Assembly: GCF_001666755.1 (NCBI RefSeq)
Contig: NZ_LZJC01000020.1
Coordinates: 50,650 to 114,649, forward strand
Reading direction: 5' to 3'
Length of the DNA stretch: 64,000 bases
From: Mycobacterium sp. E1214
GTDB lineage: Bacteria; Actinomycetota; Actinomycetes; Mycobacteriales; Mycobacteriaceae
In this document: in pieces, positions 28,922 through 37,561 of the stretch
How the letters are laid out: each line of letters opens with the position of its first letter
Numbering within the stretch: the stretch's first letter is position 1
The notes under the pieces: model-generated
Database searches by the model: none
The model's input: only the letters and a program-made list of their open reading frames with translations
Told to the model about the DNA's origin: nothing
Translations under genes and position numbers: made by a program

Positions 28922-29758
28922 CTACACCGAGGCCAGGATCAGGCGCGCGGCCGCCTCCGGCTGATCCCAGTGCGGGAAGTGCCCGCACTCGTCGAACCAG
29001 TGCAACCTCGCGTCGGGGAACGCCTCCCAGGCGCGCATCGCCTGGCTCGGCGTGGTGACCCTGTCGTTGCGGCCCCAGCCGATCACCACCTTGCCGTTCA
29101 GGGATCCGGCGGCGGCGCCGAGTTGTTTGGGTCCGTGCACCAGGGCGCGCAATGCGGCGTCGAGGCTCGAGGCCCGGCCGAAGCTGCGCAGTTCCTCGAG
29201 CACCAGGCGCGGCGGCAATCGCCACGGCTTGGCCGAGAACTGCACCAGCAGCGCCGTGCGCCCCGCCGCCGTCCGGGTGAGCGCCGGCACTACCGGTTGG
29301 ATGCGCCGCACCAGCGCGATCGAGGCGCCGACCGTCGCTCCGAAGACCCGCACCTGACGGTCGGTCCAGAAGCCACCCGGGTCCAGCGCGACCACGGTGC
29401 CGGCGTGCCCACGGCGGGCCATCTCCAACACCATGCGCGCGCCCATCGAGCTGCCGACGACGTCGACCTCGCCCAACCCGTGATGGGCGATGAACGTTTC
29501 GACGGCGTCGGTCAACGTGGCGATGCTGACCTCGCCGGGCAGCGGCGCGCTGCTGCCGAAGCCGGGCAGATCGACGGCGATGACCTCGCGGCGCGCCGCG
29601 AGCGTCGGTGCGACCAAATCCCAGGTGCGCCAACTCGATCCGAGTCCGTGGATGAGCAGCAGCGGCGTGCCGGCGCCGTGTCGCACGAACTCCATCCGCC
29701 GGGCCACCTCGTCCGCGCTCACGGCGCCCCCGCCGGTGCCGGCGACCTCGTTGCGCAT
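28922..29758 (-). CDS. alpha/beta hydrolase
   Basis: The 278-residue alpha/beta-fold hydrolase has the oxyanion region H-G-L-G-S-S, the nucleophile elbow G-S-S-M-G (about 102-106) and the catalytic His in G-H-F-P-H-W-D. The substrate is unknown. ATG 29758 is the first start, but GTG 29719 or ATG 29695 would also leave an intact domain. It lies in a block of accessory genes between nrdF2 and the Rv3049c orthologue, 30 bases after the beta-propeller gene. Confidence 0.85.
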   Translation of the reverse strand: MRNEVAGTGGGAVSADEVARRMEFVRHGAGTPLLLIHGLGSSWRTWDLVAPTLAARREVIAVDLPGFGSSAPLPGEVSIATLTDAVETFIAHHGLGEVDVVGSSMGARMVLEMARRGHAGTVVALDPGGFWTDRQVRVFGATVGASIALVRRIQPVVPALTRTAAGRTALLVQFSAKPWRLPPRLVLEELRSFGRASSLDAALRALVHGPKQLGAAAGSLNGKVVIGWGRNDRVTTPSQAMRAWEAFPDARLHWFDECGHFPHWDQPEAAARLILASV

Positions 29759-29788
29759 AGCCCTGCCGGTTACCCAGCACGCGACGCT

Positions 29789-30928
29789 TCAATCCGCCGG
29801 GTCGATGACCTGGACGACGCCGTCGGCGGCGCCGGCGACGAAGAGCCGGCCGGTGGCGGCGTCGACGGCCACCGTGTAGGCGTCGCGCACCGTCGAAAAC
29901 CGCTGCACCACAACGGGTGCGGCACCGCTCATGTCGTAACCGAGCACTTCGTTGGTGCCCGACGACGCCACCCACAGGCGATCCCGGGTGGCGTCGTAGG
30001 CGACGCCGTAGGGGGCCCCCGGTTGCGCGACGACGGCGACCTCGCGGGGCGCCGGTAAGGGCGTGAAGACGCGGACGGCGTTGCCGCGGGTGTCCGCGGC
30101 GATCATGCGGCCGTGCCGGTCGGCCACCAGGTGTGTGGGCCCGGCGCCCGCGGGTGTGGCGCCCACGATGGTCAGCCGGTCGGCGTCGTAGAGGGTGAGG
30201 TCGTTCTTCCGCACGTCCAGCACGCCCATCGTGTCGCCCACTGCGGCCACGCCCGCCGGTTGCACGCTGTCGGTGAAAATCTTGACGACCCGGTCACCGC
30301 GCACCGCCGCAACCGTTCCGCCGTGCTCGTTGCCGACGAAGACCGTGCCGTTGGCTGCGGCCGCCGCGTCGTGCGGCGCGCTGCCCGTGGTGATCGGCGG
30401 CTGTATTACGCCGCGCGGCAAGTCGATTCGCAGCAAAGCGTTGGCGCTTTCGACCGGAACCAGCAGGGGGCCTCGGGGCCCGGCGAGTTGCAGGTGACGC
30501 ACCGTCCCGGGAAGTGGGACGCGGGTGGTGATGACGCCGCTGGCCACGTCCATCAGCACCACGGCGTCCGGGTCACGCGTCGCGACCGCGACGGTCCGGG
30601 TCGCGGCGTCCACCACGATGCCTTCGGCGCCTCGGCCCACCGCGAGCACGCGCCCCGCGGGGGCCGCGATCGGTGGCGGGGCGTTCTGCGGTTCGGCCGC
30701 CGGCGGCAGGGCGGCGGCGGGCGGGCGGCTGCCTTCGGTGGGTACGCCGGGCAGCAGCAGGCCGGTGGTCGTCGAGCCCGGGCTCGACGGCGCGGCCTGG
30801 TGGCCGCAGGCCACCAGCACGCACGCGGCGAGCAGCCCGCAGCTGGTGACGAGGGTCCCGGCGCGCAACCGCGGTCCTTTCCGTTGAGCAGCAGGCGATC
30901 GGATACCCGGGGCGGCCGTCGCCGACAC
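29789..30928 (-). CDS. YVTN/NHL-type beta-propeller lipoprotein
   Basis: The 379-residue product has an N-terminal hydrophobic segment with lipobox L-V-A-C at about residues 38-41 and a Pro-rich linker. A propeller of about six repeats follows, with phrases like G-V-A-Y-D-A-T-R-D-R-L-W-V-A and A-V-D-A-A-T-G-R-L-F-V-A. It is probably an exported binding or scaffold protein. It starts 12 bases after the upstream nitronate monooxygenase gene, so the two are cotranscribed. Confidence 0.82.
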   Translation of the reverse strand: MSATAAPGIRSPAAQRKGPRLRAGTLVTSCGLLAACVLVACGHQAAPSSPGSTTTGLLLPGVPTEGSRPPAAALPPAAEPQNAPPPIAAPAGRVLAVGRGAEGIVVDAATRTVAVATRDPDAVVLMDVASGVITTRVPLPGTVRHLQLAGPRGPLLVPVESANALLRIDLPRGVIQPPITTGSAPHDAAAAANGTVFVGNEHGGTVAAVRGDRVVKIFTDSVQPAGVAAVGDTMGVLDVRKNDLTLYDADRLTIVGATPAGAGPTHLVADRHGRMIAADTRGNAVRVFTPLPAPREVAVVAQPGAPYGVAYDATRDRLWVASSGTNEVLGYDMSGAAPVVVQRFSTVRDAYTVAVDAATGRLFVAGAADGVVQVIDPAD

Positions 30929-30940
30929 CCGGGCGCACGC

Positions 30941-31963
30941 CTACGCCCTCAGCGCGCCCACGATGTCGCCGGCCGGTCCCGCGGTCGCGGCCCGAAAACC
31001 CGACCCAGCCCACATGGCCACGCCGTGCGGATCCCCCGCCTTCAGCGACGCGGCCTGCAGCGGCGCGGTCATCCGCGCGATCTCCGGGAAGCCGCACACC
31101 GCGTCGCCGTCGTACCTCTCGACGAACCGGTTGGCCAGGGCGCGCGCGTAGCGTCCGGTGAAGGCGCGGGTGATCACCGTGCGGGTGAACTCAGGGTCGC
31201 GTAAAGCGCTGCGGTACAACGGGTTCGTGCCCGCCTCGTCCGCCAACAAAAACGCCGTCCCCACCTGCACCGCGGCGGCGCCCGCCTTGCGCAGCCGGCG
31301 CACGTCCGCGGCGTCGCCGACGCCGCCCGCCGCGATGACCGGGCATGCGAAGCGGTCGACCAGTTCGGCCACCACGGTGTCAAGCGGGTCGGCGGCGGGC
31401 CGTTGCCGCGCGTCGTAGGTCGCCCGGTGGCCGCCAGCCGCGGGGCCCTGGACCACCAGCGCGTCCACCCCGTCGCCCACTGCGATCAACGCCTCGGCCA
31501 CCGTGGTGACGGTGGCGACGGTCACGATGTCCAGCTCGCGCAGCCGACGGCAGGTGTCGCGGCCCGGCGGGCCGAACGTGAAGGACACCACCTCGGGCCG
31601 CAGGTCGCAGACGACGTCCAGCTTGGCGTCCCAATGGTCGTCGTCGTGTCGGGGTTCGCCCAACTCGGTCCCGCACTCCCGCGCCAGCGGCGCCAGGGCC
31701 GCCGCGAAGCGGGCGAGCTCGTCGGCGTCGGCGACACGCGGTTGCGGCACAAAGAGATTGACGCCCACCGGGCCCGCGGTGAGGTCGCGGGTCTGCACGA
31801 TCGCGTCGGACAAGCCGTCGGGTGTCACGAGGCCGCCCGCGAGGAAGCCCAGCCCGCCGCTGTCGGTCACCGCCGCCGCGAGAGCCGGTGTGGACGGGCC
31901 ACCGGCCATCGGCGCCGCCAGCACCGCCACGCTCAGGTCGCGCAGGGCGAACCGGTCACTCAT
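30941..31963 (-). CDS. nitronate monooxygenase family flavoprotein
   Basis: The 340-residue FMN-dependent TIM barrel belongs to the 2-nitropropane dioxygenase/nitronate monooxygenase family. It has A-P-M-A-G-G at the start, the Q-G-x-x-A-G-G-H motif (about 172-179), and the phosphate loop A-A-G-G-V-G-D...G-T-A-F-L. Family members oxidise nitronates or act as enoyl reductases. The gene leads the leftward group with the beta-propeller and hydrolase genes. Confidence 0.88.
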   Translation of the reverse strand: MSDRFALRDLSVAVLAAPMAGGPSTPALAAAVTDSGGLGFLAGGLVTPDGLSDAIVQTRDLTAGPVGVNLFVPQPRVADADELARFAAALAPLARECGTELGEPRHDDDHWDAKLDVVCDLRPEVVSFTFGPPGRDTCRRLRELDIVTVATVTTVAEALIAVGDGVDALVVQGPAAGGHRATYDARQRPAADPLDTVVAELVDRFACPVIAAGGVGDAADVRRLRKAGAAAVQVGTAFLLADEAGTNPLYRSALRDPEFTRTVITRAFTGRYARALANRFVERYDGDAVCGFPEIARMTAPLQAASLKAGDPHGVAMWAGSGFRAATAGPAGDIVGALRA

Positions 31964-32185
31964 GACGCGACGTCGGCCGGGCTGCAGTCACGTTCGCCGA
32001 GGCTAGAGGACTTCGCGCCGCAAGGGTGCCGGTCTGACGCACACTTTGCGGGCGCTCGCGCACGCCTGGAGAGACGGCCCCCACCGACGTAGCCGTCGCG
32101 TCGTCGAGGCCGTCGAACACCGATGACGACGCCGGCGTGGACGCGGCGGCCGGCGCCTTCGTCGCGCTGTTGCGACGCTGATCGG

Positions 32186-32758
32186 CTACCCCGCTTTCGG
32201 CAACAGCGAGATGAGCGTGTCGACCAATTCCTCGGCGCTGGTGTGCCACTTGTCCAGGTCCAAGTGCCCGCTCAAGTCCAACCCCGTGATGCCGTGCGCG
32301 CTGGTCAGCAGGACGGCGCCATAGCGACTCGCGCACTCGCGTCCGGTGAGGCGGCCAACCATGTCGAGGAAGAGCCCCTGCGTCCGCTCGGCGGCCTGCC
32401 GCGCCGCGGTCGGGTCACCGGACGGCGGCGTGAACATCAAGCGGTACAGATGCGGCCGAGTGCGGCCGAGTGTGATCAGCGAGAGCAGCGCCGAGCGCAA
32501 CGCGTCCTCGGGCGCGTCGTCGCCCGCGGCCAATTCCTCGAGGGCGTCCCCCAATTCGCGCAACGCGTTGGTGGCCAACACGGTCAGCAGGGATTCCTTG
32601 TCGGCGAAGTGCCGGTAGGCAGCCGAGCGCGACACCCCGCTGCGCGCCCCCACCTCGCGCAGCGTCACCGCCCCGACGCCGCCGAGGTCGAGGAGGACGC
32701 CGGCCGCCTCGACGAGCGAACGGCGGGTCGCCGCGGCGCTTTCCGCTCGTGTCGTCAT
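32186..32758 (-). CDS. TetR-family regulator
   Basis: The 190-residue product has an N-terminal helix-turn-helix (about 22-55, V-T-L-R-E-V-G-A-R-S-G-V-S-R-S-A-A-Y-R-H-F) and a WHG-type ligand domain. It is divergent from the SDR gene at 32848, and two copies of a GWTGAC-N3-GTCAAC operator sit in the shared promoter. That makes control of the SDR, and of itself, likely. The 222-base gap on its far side (31964-32185) shows no clear gene. Confidence 0.88.
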   Translation of the reverse strand: MTTRAESAAATRRSLVEAAGVLLDLGGVGAVTLREVGARSGVSRSAAYRHFADKESLLTVLATNALRELGDALEELAAGDDAPEDALRSALLSLITLGRTRPHLYRLMFTPPSGDPTAARQAAERTQGLFLDMVGRLTGRECASRYGAVLLTSAHGITGLDLSGHLDLDKWHTSAEELVDTLISLLPKAG

Positions 32759-32782
32759 CCGCCGAGCATAAGCCGCGCTTCA

Positions 32783-32828
32783 GTTGACAACGTCAACTCA
32801 ACTGCTATTTTGAGATGACACTGTCAAC
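32783..32828. promoter_or_regulatory. promoter with two TetR-type operators
   Basis: O1 is GTTGAC-AAC-GTCAAC (32783-32797), a perfect inverted repeat extendable to 7-bp arms. O2 is GATGAC-ACT-GTCAAC (32814-32828), the same site with one changed base, centred 31 bp away. A -35 TTGACA (32784-32789), a 16-bp spacer and a -10 TATTTT (32806-32811) lie within and between them, so a bound repressor would block RNA polymerase. Confidence 0.75.
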
Positions 32829-32847
32829 CCAACGGATGGAGACCGAC

Positions 32848-33750
32848 ATGGCTTCCTCGCATCCCCCCGACCGCCGCGAGCTGATCGTCGTGACGGGCGC
32901 GTCGACCGGTATGGGCGCGGCGACCGCCCTCGAGTTGGCGCGCAAGGGCTTTCACGTGCTCGCCGGGGTGCGCCTCCTTGCCGACGCCGCCGCGCTGAGG
33001 GCCGCAGGGCTCGACGGGCTGGAGCCGCGCATCCTGGACATCACCGTGGCCGCCGACGTCGCCGCGATCGCCGAACGCGTCGCCAACGACCCGCAGCGAC
33101 GCCCGCTGCGCGCGCTGGTCAACAATGCCGGGATCGCGATCAACGCCCCCGTCGAGACGCTGCCGCTGACGCAGTGGCGCCGGCAGTTCGAGGTCAACCT
33201 GTTCGGGCACATCGCCATTACCCAGGCGCTGTTCCCGGCGCTGCTGCGCAGCTCCGGCACCGTCGTGAACATCAGCTCCGTCGGCGGCAAGGTCGTGCTG
33301 CCGACCTACGGGCCCTACGCCGGGTCGAAGTTCGCGCTCGAGGCGGTCAGCGACGCGCTGCGCCGCGAGGTCGCGGGCACCGGCATCAAGGTCGTCGTCA
33401 TCGAACCCGGGGCGGTCAGGACCGAGATGGCCGAGCGGGGCATCGCCACCGCGGAAGCACTGCTGTCCGACATGACGGCCGAACAACGCGCCCGCTACGG
33501 CGATCTCACCAGTGCCGTTGTGGCACAGGCCCGTTCGTTCATCGACGACGGCGTCTCGGCCGAACATGCCGCGACGGTCATCGCGAAGGCCGCGACGGCG
33601 TCGCGGCCGCGCACCCGGTATGCGATCGGGCGCGACGCCGCCCTGCTCCTGCGCATCAACCGGCTCGTGTCCGACCGGGTGCTGGACCGCGTCGTGCGGC
33701 TGAGCCTGCGCGCGCGCCGAACCGCCGCGCCGTCGCCCGTGTCGGGCTAG
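32848..33750 (+). CDS. short-chain dehydrogenase/reductase
   Basis: The 300-residue SDR has T-G-A-S-T-G-M-G near the N-terminus, N-N-A-G, and the catalytic Y-A-G-S-K. I choose ATG 32848, which has GGAGA 5 bases ahead; the ATG at 32815 falls inside the second operator and before the predicted transcription start. The C-terminal 60 residues include a hydrophobic patch. Substrate is unknown. Its last bases overlap the end of the convergent monooxygenase gene. Confidence 0.87.
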   Translation: MASSHPPDRRELIVVTGASTGMGAATALELARKGFHVLAGVRLLADAAALRAAGLDGLEPRILDITVAADVAAIAERVANDPQRRPLRALVNNAGIAINAPVETLPLTQWRRQFEVNLFGHIAITQALFPALLRSSGTVVNISSVGGKVVLPTYGPYAGSKFALEAVSDALRREVAGTGIKVVVIEPGAVRTEMAERGIATAEALLSDMTAEQRARYGDLTSAVVAQARSFIDDGVSAEHAATVIAKAATASRPRTRYAIGRDAALLLRINRLVSDRVLDRVVRLSLRARRTAAPSPVSG

Positions 33751-35282
33751 CTAGCCGGCCGCCGCGCGGGTGCACCCGCGCCGTAGAACTCGAACTCGGC
33801 GGGCCTGATGCGCCGGGTGTCGCGCCAGTATTCCCACGTGTAGCCGCCCCACAGCACCGTGTTCTTGCCATGTTCGTCGAGATACCAACTGGCGCAACCG
33901 CCGCTGTTCCACACCGACGGGCCCAACCTGGTCTGCAACTCTTCGTTGAACCTGTCTTGTGCGGCACGGGTCGGCGCCAACGCCTGCACACCCAACTTGT
34001 CGCAGGTCTTGATCGCGTCGGCCACGTATCGGATCTGGGATTCGATCATGAACACCACGGAGTTGTGCCCCAGGCCGGTGTTCGGGCCCAGCAGGAAAAA
34101 GAGATTCGGCATCTCCGCCACGGCGATGCCGCGGTGCGCGGCGATACCCTCGCGGTTCCACCGGTCCACCAGATCCTCGCCGTTGCGTCCCTTGATGCCC
34201 ACGTAGGTGTAAGAGTCGGTGACGTGGAAACCGGTGCCGAACACGATCACATCGACGGGCCGCTCGGTTCCGTCGACGGTGACGATTCCGTCGCGGGTGA
34301 TGCGGGCGATGTGGTCGGTGACGAGTTCGGTCTTCGGATCGGCGACCGCGCGATAATACTTGGAGGAGTTGAGGATTCGTTTGCAACCGATGCGGTAGTT
34401 CGGGACGAGCTTGCGCCGCAGCTCGCGGTCCTTGACCGAGCGGCGGATGTTGAACTTGCAGTAGGCCTCGATGAACTTCAGCATGTTCGGCCGCTTGGTC
34501 ATGCCGAACGCCAGCGCTTCCTGGCCCCAGTAGATGGCGAGGCGCACCAGGGGCCGCAGGCCCGGAACGGTCGCCATCGCCCGGCGCACCGCCGGCGGGA
34601 TCTCGGGGTTGGACCGCGGCACCACCCAGGGCGGGGTGCGTTGGTAGAGCTGCAATTCGGCGACGCGGTTGACGATCTCCGGCACGATCTGGATGGCGCT
34701 GGCGCCGGTGCCGATCATCGCCACCCGCTTGCCGGTCAGGTCGACGCTGTGGTCCCACTCCGCGGAATGGAAAGCCGCGCCGGCAAATTCGTCGCGACCC
34801 ACGATGTCGGGGATGGACGGGATGTGCAGCGCGCCCGCGCCCGAGATCAGGAATTGGCCGACGAATTCGCGGCCGTCCTTGGTGAAGACGTGCCAGCGGT
34901 GCTCTTCGTCGTCCCAGTGCGCGCGGTCGACGTGGGCACCGAACGTGATGTGGCGGCGTAGCCCATACTTCGCGGTGACGCCCTTGAGGTAGTCCCAGAT
35001 CTCGGGCTGGTAGGAGAACGGGTTCTTCCAGCCGGGGTTGGGCTCGAACGAGAACGAGTAGAGGTGCGAGGGGATGTCGCAGGCGCAGCCCGGGTAGCTG
35101 TTGTCACGCCAGGTGCCGCCGACGTCGCCGAACTTTTCCAGGATCACGAAGTCGACGCCCTGCTGCTGCAGCTTGATCGCCATCCCCAGGCCGGAGAACC
35201 CGGTTCCGATGATGACCGCGCGGGCGTAAACGGGTTGCTGGGGTTCGGCTACCGGCTCGGCTTGCGTGATGACGTCGGTCAC
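33747..35282 (-). CDS. flavin-containing Baeyer-Villiger-type monooxygenase (Rv3049c orthologue)
   Basis: The 511-residue product has two Rossmann motifs: G-T-G-F-S-G-L-G for FAD near residue 26, and G-T-G-A-S-A for NADPH near residue 192. The BVMO fingerprint F-x-G-x3-H-x3-W-D is present as F-A-G-A-A-F-H-S-A-E-W-D. Such enzymes insert oxygen into ketones or oxidise sulfides; tuberculosis has several relatives, including EthA. A 22-bp perfect inverted repeat lies upstream (35361-35382), and the TetR gene beyond it is the likely regulator. Confidence 0.9.
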   Translation of the reverse strand: MTDVITQAEPVAEPQQPVYARAVIIGTGFSGLGMAIKLQQQGVDFVILEKFGDVGGTWRDNSYPGCACDIPSHLYSFSFEPNPGWKNPFSYQPEIWDYLKGVTAKYGLRRHITFGAHVDRAHWDDEEHRWHVFTKDGREFVGQFLISGAGALHIPSIPDIVGRDEFAGAAFHSAEWDHSVDLTGKRVAMIGTGASAIQIVPEIVNRVAELQLYQRTPPWVVPRSNPEIPPAVRRAMATVPGLRPLVRLAIYWGQEALAFGMTKRPNMLKFIEAYCKFNIRRSVKDRELRRKLVPNYRIGCKRILNSSKYYRAVADPKTELVTDHIARITRDGIVTVDGTERPVDVIVFGTGFHVTDSYTYVGIKGRNGEDLVDRWNREGIAAHRGIAVAEMPNLFFLLGPNTGLGHNSVVFMIESQIRYVADAIKTCDKLGVQALAPTRAAQDRFNEELQTRLGPSVWNSGGCASWYLDEHGKNTVLWGGYTWEYWRDTRRIRPAEFEFYGAGAPARRPAS

Positions 35283-35360
35283 GGTGGATCGATCTTCCTG
35301 TCGGGGCGCAATCAGGTCGGCGCGGGTTTGCGGCGGGCCTAGGCAGCCCGGCCGACGCGA

Positions 35361-35382
35361 GATACCCGGTACCCCGGGTATC
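35361..35382. promoter_or_regulatory. 22-bp perfect inverted repeat, probable TetR operator
   Basis: GATACCCGG (35361-35369), TACC, CCGGGTATC (35374-35382) is a perfect repeat with 9-bp arms. It lies 79 bases upstream of the monooxygenase start and downstream of the TetR gene. A half-site ATACCCG recurs at the TetR gene's own start codon (36169-36175). Confidence 0.7.
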
Positions 35383-35432
35383 GGTTCACAAGAGTGTTGC
35401 CGAACCCCGAACCGATGTCAACGTCGCCAGGG

Positions 35433-36170
35433 TCAGCTCGCGGCGGGGTTGCTGGCCTTCACGCTGTGCAGCGGCCGGTCCGGGTCCAGCGTGATGCCCA
35501 GCGCCTCGGCCGTGCCGACGATGACGCCCATCATGATCGTGGTCAGGTGCGCGACGAACTGGTCGTGCGGCATGCGGCGCGGGCTCTGCGGCTCCGGACC
35601 CAACCACCACTCGGTGGCCGACGCGGCCGACCCGAAGGCGGCGTGCCCGGCCAGTTCGACCGCCGCGTGGTCGAGCTTCATCTCGCGCAGCTCGTCGTCG
35701 AACATGTTGGCCATGGCCAGCGTGATGCCGCGGCCCTCGTCGAGGATCTGGGGGCTGGCGGCCGATCGGCCCTGAATGAAGACCCGCAACACGTTCGGAT
35801 GCTGGTCGACCAGCGTGACGTACTCCTCGACGGCGCGCCGGATCACCTCGCGCGACGAGTCGGACTTCAGGTCGACGGACGGGAAGATCGCCGCCCACAG
35901 CATGTCGCGCAGCCGCTCGCCGATGGCCTGGAACAGGTCGGACTTGTCGTGAAAGTGGCGGTAGATCTTGGGCTTGGCGGTGCCGGCCTCTTCGGCGATC
36001 TCACGCACGCTGAGCTCGGGGCCCAGGCGGTCGATGGCGCGAAACGCCGCGTCGACGATTTCCCCGCGTACCTTCTTGCGGTGCTCGCGCCAGCGCTCGC
36101 TGCGCGCGTCCACCTTGGTTCCCGGCGGTTTCACGCTGGGATGGGGAATTCTGACCACGTCATGCACCAT
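35433..36170 (-). CDS. TetR-family regulator (Rv3050c orthologue)
   Basis: The 245-residue product has the helix-turn-helix at about 45-75 (L-S-V-R-E-I-A-E-E-A-G-T-A-K-P-K-I-Y-R-H) preceded by a basic K-K-V-R stretch. The large C-terminal ligand domain resembles KstR/Rv3050c-type regulators. ATG 36170 gives M-V-H-D-V-V-R-I and agrees with the orthologue's length. It is transcribed toward the monooxygenase gene, and the inverted repeat at 35361 is its likely target. Confidence 0.88.
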   Translation of the reverse strand: MVHDVVRIPHPSVKPPGTKVDARSERWREHRKKVRGEIVDAAFRAIDRLGPELSVREIAEEAGTAKPKIYRHFHDKSDLFQAIGERLRDMLWAAIFPSVDLKSDSSREVIRRAVEEYVTLVDQHPNVLRVFIQGRSAASPQILDEGRGITLAMANMFDDELREMKLDHAAVELAGHAAFGSAASATEWWLGPEPQSPRRMPHDQFVAHLTTIMMGVIVGTAEALGITLDPDRPLHSVKASNPAAS

Positions 36171-36228
36171 ACCCGCTGGCGGGCGCTGACCAGGGCAGAC
36201 TGCGTCGGGACGGCGCGGGCGGGCCCGG

Positions 36229-37059
36229 TTATGCGTATCGCTGAGCGTACTCACCGGGACTGCAGCCAAGCATCGACCGGAAGTCGTTGGTGAAATGGGC
36301 TTGGTCGTACCAGCCGAATCGAATAGCCAGGTCGGCGAGATCGACGGCTCGATCGGTCTCGATGGCCAACGCCGCTTGCTGCAGCCGGTAGCGGCACAGG
36401 ACCCATTTGACCGGGACGCCGACGTAGCGGCGGAAGACCCGCTGGGTGGTTCGCGCGCTCCACGGCGAGCACGCCATTACGTGCTGCACTCGCTGCACGG
36501 TGTCGTCGTCACGTATGCGGGCCAGCAGCGCGGTGAGTGATGCATAGGTCGGGTCAGGGTCGGTGCGCGCGCCGATCATGGCGTCCAATTGCGCCGTCGC
36601 GGCATCAATGTCATCGTCGAAACGCGCTGAGCCGCCGAATAGCTCGTCATCGACGCGCACAACCCGCCCTGTCAACACACTCGCATCGCGTCCGAATCGT
36701 GCGGTGAATCCGCCCGGCCGGAAACGGGCGCCGACGACCGCGCCGCGGTCCGACAGTTCGATGGCGAAGATCCGCTCAACTACTCCGTGCACCAAGGTGG
36801 CGGGCAAGGTGAACCCATGGCGGGGGGAGTCGGTACCCCACTCATGGGTGAGATTGATCGACGGGAAAGCGATGACCAAGCTTTCCTGCGGGGGCCGCCC
36901 GGTCAGATCCCAGCGCACCGACCAGAAATGCTCGACAAATTCGGCTGTCGCCACCGATGGCGCCGTGCGGTCCAGCTCGAATATCGAACCGGTGGCAGCC
37001 CGCCCGACCACCCCCGGCTCCGGCGTACCTGCCGGTGGCGCGTTTTTCCAAGCCTCCAC
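36229..37059 (-). CDS. AraC-family transcriptional regulator
   Basis: The 276-residue product has an N-terminal DUF6597-like domain (about 25-150) and a C-terminal AraC DNA-binding domain with two helix-turn-helix motifs (about 185-275, ending G-C-S-P-G-E-Y-A-Q-R-Y). It is divergent from the VOC-family gene at 37087, with only 27 bases between starts. G+C in its coding sequence is about 60% in two 60-base lines I counted by hand, lower than its neighbours, so it may be a later arrival. Confidence 0.85.
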   Translation of the reverse strand: MEAWKNAPPAGTPEPGVVGRAATGSIFELDRTAPSVATAEFVEHFWSVRWDLTGRPPQESLVIAFPSINLTHEWGTDSPRHGFTLPATLVHGVVERIFAIELSDRGAVVGARFRPGGFTARFGRDASVLTGRVVRVDDELFGGSARFDDDIDAATAQLDAMIGARTDPDPTYASLTALLARIRDDDTVQRVQHVMACSPWSARTTQRVFRRYVGVPVKWVLCRYRLQQAALAIETDRAVDLADLAIRFGWYDQAHFTNDFRSMLGCSPGEYAQRYA

Positions 37060-37086
37060 GCGACGAATCTAGCCAAGCTGTGCGAC

Positions 37087-37554
37087 ATGACTTCCAATCC
37101 GATCCCCGGGGGCTACACGAGCCTGACGCCGTTTCTTGTTGTCGACGGAGCCGCAGCCGCCATTGAGTTCTACGCTGATGTCTTCGGTGCAGTGCTCGTC
37201 GAGAAGATGCCCGGGCCCGGTGGCACGGTCGCGCACGCGGAGTTGGACTTCGGGCACGGCAGGTTGCAGCTGTCCGACCCCAACCCCAGCTATCAGCTAA
37301 AAGCGCCGACGCGCACCGACGAGGTCACCCATTCGATCACGCTCTACTGCGCGGACGTCGACGACGTGCTGGCGCGGGCCCAGAACGCGGGTGCCACGCT
37401 CCGAGAGGCGGCCCAGACCTTCGTCACCGGCGACCGGTTCGGCTCCATCACCGACCCGTTCGGGCAACGCTGGTCGATCATGACGCGGGTCGAAGACATC
37501 GACGCAACCGAACGCGAACGCCGGCTGGCCGACTGGGGGGCCGAGAACCTGTGA
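37087..37554 (+). CDS. VOC-family (glyoxalase/PhnB-like) protein
   Basis: The 155-residue product has two beta-alpha-beta-beta-beta units of the vicinal oxygen chelate fold. It begins with a G-G-Y-T-S-L-T-P-F-L-V-V-D-G-A motif and F-Y-x-x-V-F-G-A, and ends with I-T-D-P-F-G-Q-R-W. Members include glyoxalases, dioxygenases and antibiotic-binding proteins. No function can be fixed. It pairs with the divergent AraC gene and converges on nrdE with 7 bases between stops. Confidence 0.85.
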   Translation: MTSNPIPGGYTSLTPFLVVDGAAAAIEFYADVFGAVLVEKMPGPGGTVAHAELDFGHGRLQLSDPNPSYQLKAPTRTDEVTHSITLYCADVDDVLARAQNAGATLREAAQTFVTGDRFGSITDPFGQRWSIMTRVEDIDATERERRLADWGAENL

Positions 37555-37561
37555 TCGAGCC

